Part shown: positions 26,547-34,764 of the stretch, in pieces | Position numbering within the stretch: position 1 is the stretch's first letter | Layout of the letters: each line of letters starts with the position of its first letter | Assembly: GCA_937949915.1 (NCBI GenBank) | Contig: CALECP010000053.1 | Span: forward strand, 1-41,813 | Origin: an uncultured Anaerolineae bacterium | GTDB lineage: Bacteria; Chloroflexota; Anaerolineae; Promineifilales; Promineifilaceae | DNA: 41,813 nucleotides | Direction: 5' to 3' | Notes under the pieces: generated by a model | What the model was told of the DNA's origin: nothing | Databases searched by the model: none | The model's input: the letters and a program-made list of their open reading frames with translations, nothing else | Made by a program: the position numbers and the translations under genes

Positions 26547-27512
26547 ATGAACAAATATGGTCACTATCACGTCACGAATACATTGAAAAAAGAGTTAAGA
26601 AAAGGGCAGGTTCAGCTTGCCATTATCGGTACAGCTATTGCCTTGAGCATCATGGCTATTTTCCCGCCACCCACATACGCATCAGAAGGATGTGAAAAAG
26701 AAATTGTCATTCCAACGGTGCCGCAAATATGGGCACACAAAACCGTTCACTTGATCAACCTTGAGCGGCGCAAAGTTGGCGTTCCGCCTCTAAAAGTAGC
26801 AGACGAACTTGTTGCGGCCGCACGCTATCATTTGCAAGATATGCTCGATGATGATTATTACCATACTTCATCGCACGACCGGATCGATGGTGAGTTAGTA
26901 GAGGTCTGTCAACGGCATGAGCGTATCGGACTGTTTTATCCTGATTACACCTATACGGACGAGATTTTGAATGAGGGATTGTATTCGTATCCATTTGAGA
27001 AATTTGTTGTGCAATCATGGATTGACTATGATTTCACAAGAGGGCGTATGCTTGAGCCTGCGTATTGGGAGGCGGGCGTGGCTTATAATTATGGTGATCG
27101 CATTATGCAAACATGGGTTGCCAACTTTGGGCAACGGCCGAATGTTTACCCGATCATCATCAATGATGAGGCAGAAACAACCGATATAGATGATATAGCT
27201 ATTTATCTATACGGTGATTGGCAAGAGGTGCGTTTCCAAATCAATGAAGGTGCATGGAGTGAGTGGATGCCATTCGAGAATGAGATGTACCAAACATTGT
27301 CTGATGGAGCTGGGGAAATGATGGTAACGGCCGAAATGCGAACGGACACACTTTCTACCACCAGCAGCGATACAATCATGCGTGATCCCGATCCAACGGC
27401 CGTGCAGACTACAACAATTAGCATCTCTCTGAACATGCCTATGTGGCTGTTTTTTACGGCCGTTTTAACGTTACTTACAATGCGCCAGGTTACGCGCCGA
27501 CCTGTTAGCTAA
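26547..27512 (+). CDS. CAP (SCP/PR-1-like) domain protein, secreted and C-terminally anchored, copy 1
   Basis: HLINLERRKVGVPPLKVADELVAAARYHLQDMLDDDYYHTSSHDRIDGE; C-terminal MWLFFTAVLTLLTMRQVTRRPVS. Confidence 0.75.
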   Translation: MNKYGHYHVTNTLKKELRKGQVQLAIIGTAIALSIMAIFPPPTYASEGCEKEIVIPTVPQIWAHKTVHLINLERRKVGVPPLKVADELVAAARYHLQDMLDDDYYHTSSHDRIDGELVEVCQRHERIGLFYPDYTYTDEILNEGLYSYPFEKFVVQSWIDYDFTRGRMLEPAYWEAGVAYNYGDRIMQTWVANFGQRPNVYPIIINDEAETTDIDDIAIYLYGDWQEVRFQINEGAWSEWMPFENEMYQTLSDGAGEMMVTAEMRTDTLSTTSSDTIMRDPDPTAVQTTTISISLNMPMWLFFTAVLTLLTMRQVTRRPVS

Positions 27513-27751
27513 TCTGTGAATGGCATCAAGATAGCGTGCTGAAAAAGCACATCTGGAAGCGTTCCCAACACAGGTTCGCCTGACCAGAGTACTAATTATG
27601 ACATAGATCACATCATCATTGATAAACAGTAGACTGCACATATTCTTGAAATCTATTACGCTACTAGTGGAATTGAGTGTTGTTACAGATGGCACAGACA
27701 GAAGATATTAGTAGAGAAGTTTTGTATTTAAGTAATTGGAGCAGTATCGTA

Positions 27752-29032
27752 ATGATTAACGATGATCGCTATTCACATATCAAAAACAACCTAAACATCT
27801 ATAAAGTACATGGGTTTCATATTATCATTATCAGCTTGGTGTTTGTATTAAGTATCATGGCTGTTTTCCCACCATCAGCACATGCGCTAGAAGGGTGCGA
27901 GAGAGAAGTTGTCATTCCAACAATAGCTCAAACATTGGCGCATAACGCTGTTTATCGCATCAACCTTGAGCGGCGCAAAGTGGGTGTCCCCCCTCTAAAA
28001 GTTGCCAATGAACTAACCCTATCGGCACGCTACCATCTACAAGATATGATGGACGATGATTACTACCATACTTCATCATACGACCGGGTCGATGGCGAAT
28101 TGGTAAAAGTGTGTGAGAGGCACGAGCGCATCGGTCTGTTTTATCCTGATTACACTTATACAGATGAGATATTGAATGAAGGTTATTACACTTATCCATT
28201 CGATGCCTTTGTTGTTCAATCGTGGTTAAATTACGCGCCTACCTCGGAGCGTATGCTCCATCCTGCCTATTGGGAGGTTGGTGTAGCATACATTTATGGT
28301 GAGAGCGTTATGCAAACATGGGTCGCCAACTTCGGACAACGGCCGGAAGTCTATCCTATCATCATCAATGATGAAGCAGAGAGAACTGATTCGCATGAAG
28401 TATCTGTATACATATACGGGGATTTTAGCGAGGTGCGCTTCCGTAACGATAGCGACGCTTGGTCTGAATGGATGCCATTTAGCAATGAGATGGACATTTT
28501 GATCAATGGGACACCAGGCGAGCATTTGTTACGGGCCGAAATGCGTGATGAAGATGGCAACATATTCGCTAGTAGCGACAAAATCGAGTACACAGGCGAA
28601 GTGGTTGCGCCAACAGCAACCCCACTGGTGACAAACACGCCTGTCCCAACAAACACGCCCGTCCCGACAAACACACCTGCCCCAACAAACACGCCTGCCC
28701 CAACAAACACACCCGTCCCAACAAACACGCCTGTCCCAACAAACACACCCGCTCCGACAAACACACCTGTCCCGACAATTCCAGCAGTTGTCTCTATAGA
28801 GATTACTTTTGATTTGCCATCTACGAACACGCCCGAACCGACACCAGAGGGCACATCTGAAGGTTTAGATGCCCCCGACAATAACATCCCTCTCAACATA
28901 TCGCTTGTGCAAGGGAAAGCGATACAGCAAACTATCTCGACGACACCACTCTTGGTGGTTATATTGATGCTGACAGTGGTATCCACAATGGTTGTCACAT
29001 CAACCAAAATGCGCTATTTGCCGATACGTTAA
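27752..29032 (+). CDS. CAP domain protein, copy 2, with Thr-Pro-rich linker
   Basis: Paralogue of the preceding gene; adds a (TNTPVP)n linker and C-terminal TM LLVVILMLTVVSTMVVTSTKMRYLPIR. Confidence 0.78.
   Translation: MINDDRYSHIKNNLNIYKVHGFHIIIISLVFVLSIMAVFPPSAHALEGCEREVVIPTIAQTLAHNAVYRINLERRKVGVPPLKVANELTLSARYHLQDMMDDDYYHTSSYDRVDGELVKVCERHERIGLFYPDYTYTDEILNEGYYTYPFDAFVVQSWLNYAPTSERMLHPAYWEVGVAYIYGESVMQTWVANFGQRPEVYPIIINDEAERTDSHEVSVYIYGDFSEVRFRNDSDAWSEWMPFSNEMDILINGTPGEHLLRAEMRDEDGNIFASSDKIEYTGEVVAPTATPLVTNTPVPTNTPVPTNTPAPTNTPAPTNTPVPTNTPVPTNTPAPTNTPVPTIPAVVSIEITFDLPSTNTPEPTPEGTSEGLDAPDNNIPLNISLVQGKAIQQTISTTPLLVVILMLTVVSTMVVTSTKMRYLPIR
28631..28774 (+). repeat. 18-bp coding minisatellite, about 8 units encoding TNTP(V/A)P
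   Basis: Unit ACAAACACGCCTGTCCCA and variants, in frame, 8 consecutive units. Confidence 0.9.
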
Positions 29033-29056
29033 ACACGCAACATAACTCTGAGTCGC

Positions 29057-29093
29057 AAAAGTGGGTTTGGTCTCGGCCGAATCCACTTTTTTT
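29057..29093. terminator. Probable terminator between convergent genes
   Basis: AAAAGTGG ... CCACTTTTTTT, 8-bp stem with a large loop containing CGGCCG. Confidence 0.6.
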
Positions 29094-29111
29094 GATCCCG
29101 TCACAAACCGA

Positions 29112-29993
29112 TCACAATACAGTGATAGATGGTGGCGCAACCCAATACAACAACAAGCCAACCATATAAAGTCCGGCCGCCAGCACAATCCAGATAGTCA
29201 TCCAGCGCGGCCGGGGGGTACTGTGCCGCAAGCGATGCCACATAATAGGCAAGCAAACCACACCAAATGGCACAAAGGCAAGCGGAATCACCTCTGCAAA
29301 TGTAAAAAATGTGAATGCACACACCAAGCCAATCGTCGTCAGACGCAATAGCCACACGGCCGTATTCAAACCAAACATGACCGTAAAGTTGCGCTCCTGC
29401 AAGCGATCAATCGCATAATCACCAATTTGGTTCTCTAATTGCGAAGAAAGCGAAGCAAGCGTTGTACACACAATAATCGCACCATCGACAGGCATCCATT
29501 TACCATCAAGCAAAAACAACACCATCAAGTAAGGAAACGTTTCTACAAAAGTCGCATGTGTGATCAAATCTATGATCGGCCGGTTTTTCAGGCGTAATGG
29601 CGGCGCAGAATAGGCCCAAGCGATCAACAAACACACCGCCAGCACCAAAAACCCCCTCAGACCAAACTGCAAAAACGCAGGGGTGACAAGCAACGTCAGA
29701 AAAGCACTCCACAGCGCGATCTTTTTGCCAGTCACCTGCCGTTGCACAAAAAAGCTACGCGACCCTTTCTCATTGTCTTGGGCATCAAAAGGCGCATCGT
29801 AATAATCGTTGAGCGCAAAGGCAGCCCAGTATCCGAGGGTGATCGCCGCCAGCAAGTAAAGCGTTGCAGTCGATAGCCCATCATGCACCAGCAAAGCCAA
29901 GCCAGCACTGATCATCGCCACAACCCACGCATCCACATGATTGAAGACAAGTGTCATGTTTTGAGTAAATTTGTGTCTCATAAAGTAATTCAT
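29112..29993 (-). CDS. UbiA family prenyltransferase
   Basis: ALNDYYDAPFDAQDNEKGSRSF (NDxxDxxxD) in a multi-TM protein. Confidence 0.85.
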   Translation of the reverse strand: MNYFMRHKFTQNMTLVFNHVDAWVVAMISAGLALLVHDGLSTATLYLLAAITLGYWAAFALNDYYDAPFDAQDNEKGSRSFFVQRQVTGKKIALWSAFLTLLVTPAFLQFGLRGFLVLAVCLLIAWAYSAPPLRLKNRPIIDLITHATFVETFPYLMVLFLLDGKWMPVDGAIIVCTTLASLSSQLENQIGDYAIDRLQERNFTVMFGLNTAVWLLRLTTIGLVCAFTFFTFAEVIPLAFVPFGVVCLPIMWHRLRHSTPRPRWMTIWIVLAAGLYMVGLLLYWVAPPSITVL

Positions 29994-30063
29994 TGCCGTG
30001 ATTTTACCGTGTATGCTCAATTGATTCGATTTTGCGTCCATCTGTCTACTTGCTTTACGGTTT

Positions 30064-30226
30064 TTCAGTTATGCAGTTATTCAGTTTGTCAGTATATCAG
30101 TCGGCCGCACACAGCTTATCTTGCCCGTTTAACGGCCTTATCGCCGCAAATAGACGTGACCAAACACTGTTTGGGTGTAAAAAGTCAAACTGACAGACTG
30201 ATTTACTGAAACACTGACAAACCATG
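30064..30226. repeat. Dispersed intergenic repeat region, copy 2
   Basis: CAGT at 30066/30074/30082/30090/30098 and ACTG at 30189/30197/30205/30213 (exact 8-bp spacing); box TATATCAGTCGGCCGCACACAGCTTATCTTG at about 30094. Confidence 0.75.
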
Positions 30227-30230
30227 CTAC

Positions 30231-32303
30231 TTGTTTGCCCAATACACCATCCTTTGTACACTTACATCTAGCGAGGTTATTTTGGACGAATTAGAAGAAT
30301 TAGAAGACGCATCAACCGATCACAATAGGGTCAAAAACCCGTATGCACTACTCAAATTGGTTGTGCTACTGTTGCTTGTCGGCGGTGGAACATATTTGCT
30401 GGCACAGGCAAACCAAGTACGGCCGACACAGATCGCGCCCTGGGGGGCGTTAGGGGTAGCGGCCATTGGCACGGCCGCCTTGTTCGTCCGTCTACGTGCA
30501 GGTGCCACGGCCGAAAATGCACCTGCATGGCTGCAAAAAGCGATTTCGATCATCGCCAACAATTGGCGCATCGTCCTCTTTATCATTGCCCAATGGAGCA
30601 TCATCTACGTGCTGTGGCGCATTCCCCAGCTAGACCCCCGCGCAGACGACTACACCCCGCTCGTTCCATTTTGGATCGGCGCATTCTTGCTTTTTTTGTG
30701 GGCGGTGTGGGGAAAAAGCAGCGTTGCAGACACGGCCGCGCCCATCACCCGCCAAACATGGTGGCTCATCGGTGGCATCGTCGCGGCCGCCTTTCTCTTG
30801 CGCGTCTGGCAGCTAGGGACGATCCCGTTCACCTTTTCCGGTGACGAAGCAGAGCAAGGGCTCGAAGCGTTGCGCGTGATCAACGGCCAAACGCGCAACC
30901 CCTTTCACACCGGCTGGCTGGGTGTCCCTTCGCTCAGTTTTTATTTTAATAGCCTCAGCGTGCGTGCGTTCGGCCGTACCGTTTTCGGCTTGCGCTTTCC
31001 CTGGGCAATCGTCGGTAGCCTCACCGTTTTGCTCACCTTTCTGTGGGTGCGCCGCCTCCAAAACAACACACTCGCGCTCATCGCGGCCGCGCTTGTCGCC
31101 GCCTATCATTACCACATCCACTTCTCGCGCCTCGGCTCAAACCAAATCGCCGACCCCTTTTTCCTCGCGCTGTCGCTATGGCTGCTTTACCGCGCCCTCC
31201 AGCGACAAAACAAGCTCGATTGGGCATTGACAGGGGGCGCGATGGGCATCGCCTTCTACTTCTACGCTGGAGCGCGACTGACCCCCGTCGTCGTCATCGC
31301 CACCATTGCCTATCTCTTCATCTGTCAGCCCCGCGCCTTCCGTCGTCAGCATGGGTTTGGCGTTCTCGTCATGATCGCGGGCTTTTTGTTCGTCGCGGCC
31401 CCCATGCTGCAATACGCTTGGCTCAATCCGGGCGAATTTAATGCGCGGCTCAATCAAGTCGGCATTTTCCAAAGTGGCTGGTATGACGGTGTGCGAGAAA
31501 GCGGCCGGACACCGCTCCAAATTTTCAGCAAACAGTTCGCCGAAGCCGCACTCGCATTCAATTACTACCCGGACAAAACGATCTGGTACGGTCTCAAAGA
31601 ACCGTTGCTCACACCGTTGTATGGCATTCTCTTTTTAATCGGGCTGCTCTATGCGACCGTGCAAGTTTTCCGGTTCAAATCATACGCGCTGGCCGCCCCC
31701 GTCGCATGGTGGTGGGGGGGCATGTTGTCGGCCGGGTTTCTCACCGTAGACCCGCCCAACAGCCAACGACTGATCACATTAGCCATCCCTGTCTGCATTT
31801 TTATCGCGCTCATGTTGCACAAGGTGATCACATTGCTACAAACGGGGTTGACCGATACGAAAATGTTGCGGCGAGGGTTCTTGGTCGCGGCCGTCGGTCT
31901 GTTTGCGTTTTCCAGTGTGCGCCTCTACTTTGTCGAATTTTCACCACAACGCATTTCGGGCGGCGGCCGCGCTCTCTTTGCGACAGAAATAGCGACCCCG
32001 CTCAATCAATTGGTGCCAACCTACAAAGCGTATTTTGTGGGCGCACCCTGGATGTATTGGGGATTTGGCACAACAAAATATCTGGTGGGAGAAGAGTATG
32101 GTATCGACATGGGCATCGACCCCGTATCGGCCGACTTATTTGATCAACTGGTCGATCCAGCACAACCGGCCGTATTTGTCGTCTTGGGCGAACGCATCAA
32201 TGAGTTGGAGACGATTATGGCAGCGTATCCGAATGGGCATAAACAAGAAATACGCGCGGCCGACGGCCGTCTGTATGGCGTGATCTACGCAGAAAACCGA
32301 TGA
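30231..32303 (+). CDS. GT39/ArnT-like membrane glycosyltransferase
   Basis: TFSGDEAEQGLEALRVINGQTRNPFHTGWLGVPSLSFYFNSLSVRAFGRTVFGLRFPWAIVGSLTVLLTFLWVRRL; about 12 TM helices. True start may be downstream (TTG near 30282). Confidence 0.8.
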   Translation: MFAQYTILCTLTSSEVILDELEELEDASTDHNRVKNPYALLKLVVLLLLVGGGTYLLAQANQVRPTQIAPWGALGVAAIGTAALFVRLRAGATAENAPAWLQKAISIIANNWRIVLFIIAQWSIIYVLWRIPQLDPRADDYTPLVPFWIGAFLLFLWAVWGKSSVADTAAPITRQTWWLIGGIVAAAFLLRVWQLGTIPFTFSGDEAEQGLEALRVINGQTRNPFHTGWLGVPSLSFYFNSLSVRAFGRTVFGLRFPWAIVGSLTVLLTFLWVRRLQNNTLALIAAALVAAYHYHIHFSRLGSNQIADPFFLALSLWLLYRALQRQNKLDWALTGGAMGIAFYFYAGARLTPVVVIATIAYLFICQPRAFRRQHGFGVLVMIAGFLFVAAPMLQYAWLNPGEFNARLNQVGIFQSGWYDGVRESGRTPLQIFSKQFAEAALAFNYYPDKTIWYGLKEPLLTPLYGILFLIGLLYATVQVFRFKSYALAAPVAWWWGGMLSAGFLTVDPPNSQRLITLAIPVCIFIALMLHKVITLLQTGLTDTKMLRRGFLVAAVGLFAFSSVRLYFVEFSPQRISGGGRALFATEIATPLNQLVPTYKAYFVGAPWMYWGFGTTKYLVGEEYGIDMGIDPVSADLFDQLVDPAQPAVFVVLGERINELETIMAAYPNGHKQEIRAADGRLYGVIYAENR

Positions 32304-32974
32304 CAAATAATTATCCCGTCAACAACATTTACACCTGCATTCAGGGCGAAGGCGTACAGACAGGCGTGGCGATGGTGCTGGTGCGGCTGCATGGGTGCGC
32401 TGTGGGCTGTCCCTGGTGCGACACAAAAGAAACATGGGCATTTGCGCCAGCAGATGAACGGCCGACTCTACCAGAGGTGATGGGGCAAAACGGCCGCTTC
32501 ACCTGGGCAGACAGCGCAACGATAGCCGCGTATATCGCGCAGCACCATCCCGGCCCACGCTGGGTGCTGCTCACCGGTGGCGAACCGGCCGATTACCGAT
32601 TGGATACGTTGGTCAAAACGCTCCACGAAAAAGGGTATCAGGTTGCTATCGAAACGAGTGGAACGGCACTGGGGCATGTGACGGCCGCGTGTGACTGGGT
32701 ATGCGTTTCGCCCAAAATCGGGATGCCGGGGGGTAAACAGGTATTAGCAGAAGCGGTCGCCAGCGCGGACGAGATCAAGCATGTGGTGGGCAAAGCGGCC
32801 GACATCGACCAACTCGATCACCTGATTGCGACAATGCCATTAAAACACACGGCCGTCATCTGTCTACAACCGATTAGCCAAAGCCGCAAAGCGACCGACC
32901 TGTGCATTGAAACGGTGCAGTCACGCGGGTGGCGACTGAGTATACAAATGCACAAATATATCGGCGTGGAATAA
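32300..32974 (+). CDS. queE: 7-carboxy-7-deazaguanine synthase-like radical SAM protein (QueE)
   Basis: NIYTCIQGEGVQTGVAMVLVRLHGCAVGCPWCDTKETW; LTGGEPADY; 4-nt overlap with the upstream gene. Confidence 0.85.
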   Translation: MTNNYPVNNIYTCIQGEGVQTGVAMVLVRLHGCAVGCPWCDTKETWAFAPADERPTLPEVMGQNGRFTWADSATIAAYIAQHHPGPRWVLLTGGEPADYRLDTLVKTLHEKGYQVAIETSGTALGHVTAACDWVCVSPKIGMPGGKQVLAEAVASADEIKHVVGKAADIDQLDHLIATMPLKHTAVICLQPISQSRKATDLCIETVQSRGWRLSIQMHKYIGVE

Positions 32975-32978
32975 AATC

Positions 32979-33000
32979 AGGCGGGGCATTTTCCCCGCCT
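32979..33000. terminator. Terminator shared by convergent queE and S8 peptidase genes
   Basis: AGGCGGGG-catttt-CCCCGCCT. Confidence 0.75.
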
Positions 33001-33007
33001 CACTTAT

Positions 33008-34723
33008 TTATTCGTCCGGCTGTACGGTCGGTATCGGGTCAAATAGGCCTGTATCTGGCTCTTCTTCGATTATCGGAATGTCAAAGGGCGATCCACCCTC
33101 AAAATCATAAACAGGTTCATTGCCCCACACCAGTTCGCCACGATAGTAGATGCCGATGTTCTCGGACACGACAAACGAGGGCGCATACGTGTAGGAGTGA
33201 TCGTCTGTTTGATCATACGTTTCGCGCCAGTCGGTATAGCGAACGCGCACCTTGATCAGGCCAGACTCTGTTTCGCCCATCAACATCCCGGCCGCTTCGT
33301 CAAACCCGATCTCAAGATAGTCGCCATAAACAGTCATATCTAGGTTGCCGCACACGACGAGAGCATAGCCGCATTCGACGATTTGTGTGCCGCCCGGTGG
33401 CGTGTTGTACCAGTAGCGAATGGCGAGATCAGATAGGTGAACGCTCCGGCCGTAATTGTCGATCCGTAGCAATGGATAGATGGCACGAGCGGGATCATCA
33501 TCCCCGGTGCGGTAGCGTATTCTTACATCAAGCGTCTCATCATTGGCGGCCGCCATCACAGCATCAAGCGCATCGAGCAAGGGGAATGTTTGCCCATACA
33601 CCCGTCGCGGATGTGCGCTCTCTTGCAAAATCGTTTGCAGACATGCGGCCGTGCAATCAGGGTTGGCTTCGTGCATCAGGGCTGCCACGCCGGTCACAAA
33701 CGGGGCCGCCATCGAGTTGCCTGTCCAGAACGCATATTTGCTAGGGCCACCCGCATAGGCAGACAAAATCGACTCGCCCGGTGCATAAATATCGGCCGGA
33801 TGATCGTCGTATTTCGCAAACGACATCGGCATATCTTCATCACGCCTGAGAGCCCCCACACTCAAAACAGTCTCCATCCCTGCCGGAATGCCTATCGACG
33901 GGTATCCGGCCGAGGCGACGATCAGCACCCCATTTTCATACGCATACCTGACCGCATCCATCAAATTAAGCGTCGATACATCGCCACTCCCACTCAAATT
34001 GATAACGTCCGCCCCATTATCGACCGCATAGCGAATACCATCAGCGACCGTATCATACGCGCCCTGTCCATCAGGGTTAAAAATACGCACGGGCATAATC
34101 CTTGCATTGGGTGCGACTATGCGAACGATACCAGAGACATGTGAGCCATGCCCCATCGATTCGTCAACGAAGCGATCCCCGTCTGTATCGAGGTTGTCCC
34201 ATGTGTCAACGGGGTCGTTGTCTTCGTCGATAAAGTCGTAGCCGGGAAACAAGTGGTCGCCCAGCATGACGTGTCTTGTGTTGATACCGGTATCTAGCAC
34301 AGCAACCACTACGCCTTCACCTGTCGCATGGTCTTGCGCCAAATCTAAGCGAATCTGGTCACGGGCTGTTACGTTTTCAAATATCCCACTTGCATCGCTG
34401 TTGACGTTGATCCAACTTGTTTGGGCTTCGAGCAAAGCGTCGTTGTTGACATTGATCCAACTTGTTTCGAGTCCTGTTTCGATGGTGGCGGTATCGGCCG
34501 TGTCTGATGGCACAATCGGGATGTCTGGATATTCAGGCGTAACGGGAACGGATGACGTAGCAGGTGCATTAGCAATCAGGGGCAACAAAACACGCACCGT
34601 CATCTGTTGTTCTGGTTGGGTAGGTGGCGCGGCCGTTGCACGCGCCACCGATAGTGACACAAATAGAACAGTCAGCATTAAAAACCACTGCCATCGATAC
34701 GTGCTTTCTGTAAGACAATACAT
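33008..34723 (-). CDS. S8 family subtilisin-like serine peptidase, secreted
   Basis: Signal peptide; VAVLDTGINTRH (Asp), MGHGSHVSGI (His), GNSMAAPFVTGVAAL (Ser). Confidence 0.93.
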   Translation of the reverse strand: MYCLTESTYRWQWFLMLTVLFVSLSVARATAAPPTQPEQQMTVRVLLPLIANAPATSSVPVTPEYPDIPIVPSDTADTATIETGLETSWINVNNDALLEAQTSWINVNSDASGIFENVTARDQIRLDLAQDHATGEGVVVAVLDTGINTRHVMLGDHLFPGYDFIDEDNDPVDTWDNLDTDGDRFVDESMGHGSHVSGIVRIVAPNARIMPVRIFNPDGQGAYDTVADGIRYAVDNGADVINLSGSGDVSTLNLMDAVRYAYENGVLIVASAGYPSIGIPAGMETVLSVGALRRDEDMPMSFAKYDDHPADIYAPGESILSAYAGGPSKYAFWTGNSMAAPFVTGVAALMHEANPDCTAACLQTILQESAHPRRVYGQTFPLLDALDAVMAAANDETLDVRIRYRTGDDDPARAIYPLLRIDNYGRSVHLSDLAIRYWYNTPPGGTQIVECGYALVVCGNLDMTVYGDYLEIGFDEAAGMLMGETESGLIKVRVRYTDWRETYDQTDDHSYTYAPSFVVSENIGIYYRGELVWGNEPVYDFEGGSPFDIPIIEEEPDTGLFDPIPTVQPDE

Positions 34724-34764
34724 ATAAATAAAAACTCCGGCCGCTCACTATCTGCTCCTGGCAC

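Noticed and set aside
28631-28774. Possible CRISPR array (regular short repeats)
   Set aside because: 18-bp contiguous in-frame units without spacers; coding minisatellite.
28351-29007. 218-aa minus-strand ORF with GVFVGTGVFVGAG repeats
   Set aside because: Antisense reading of the TNTPVP minisatellite; the plus-strand CAP gene explains the region.
30066-30220. 8-bp-periodic CAGT/ACTG arrays as a CRISPR or simple terminator
   Set aside because: Period is far too short for CRISPR, and there is no T-tract or compact GC-rich stem for an intrinsic terminator.
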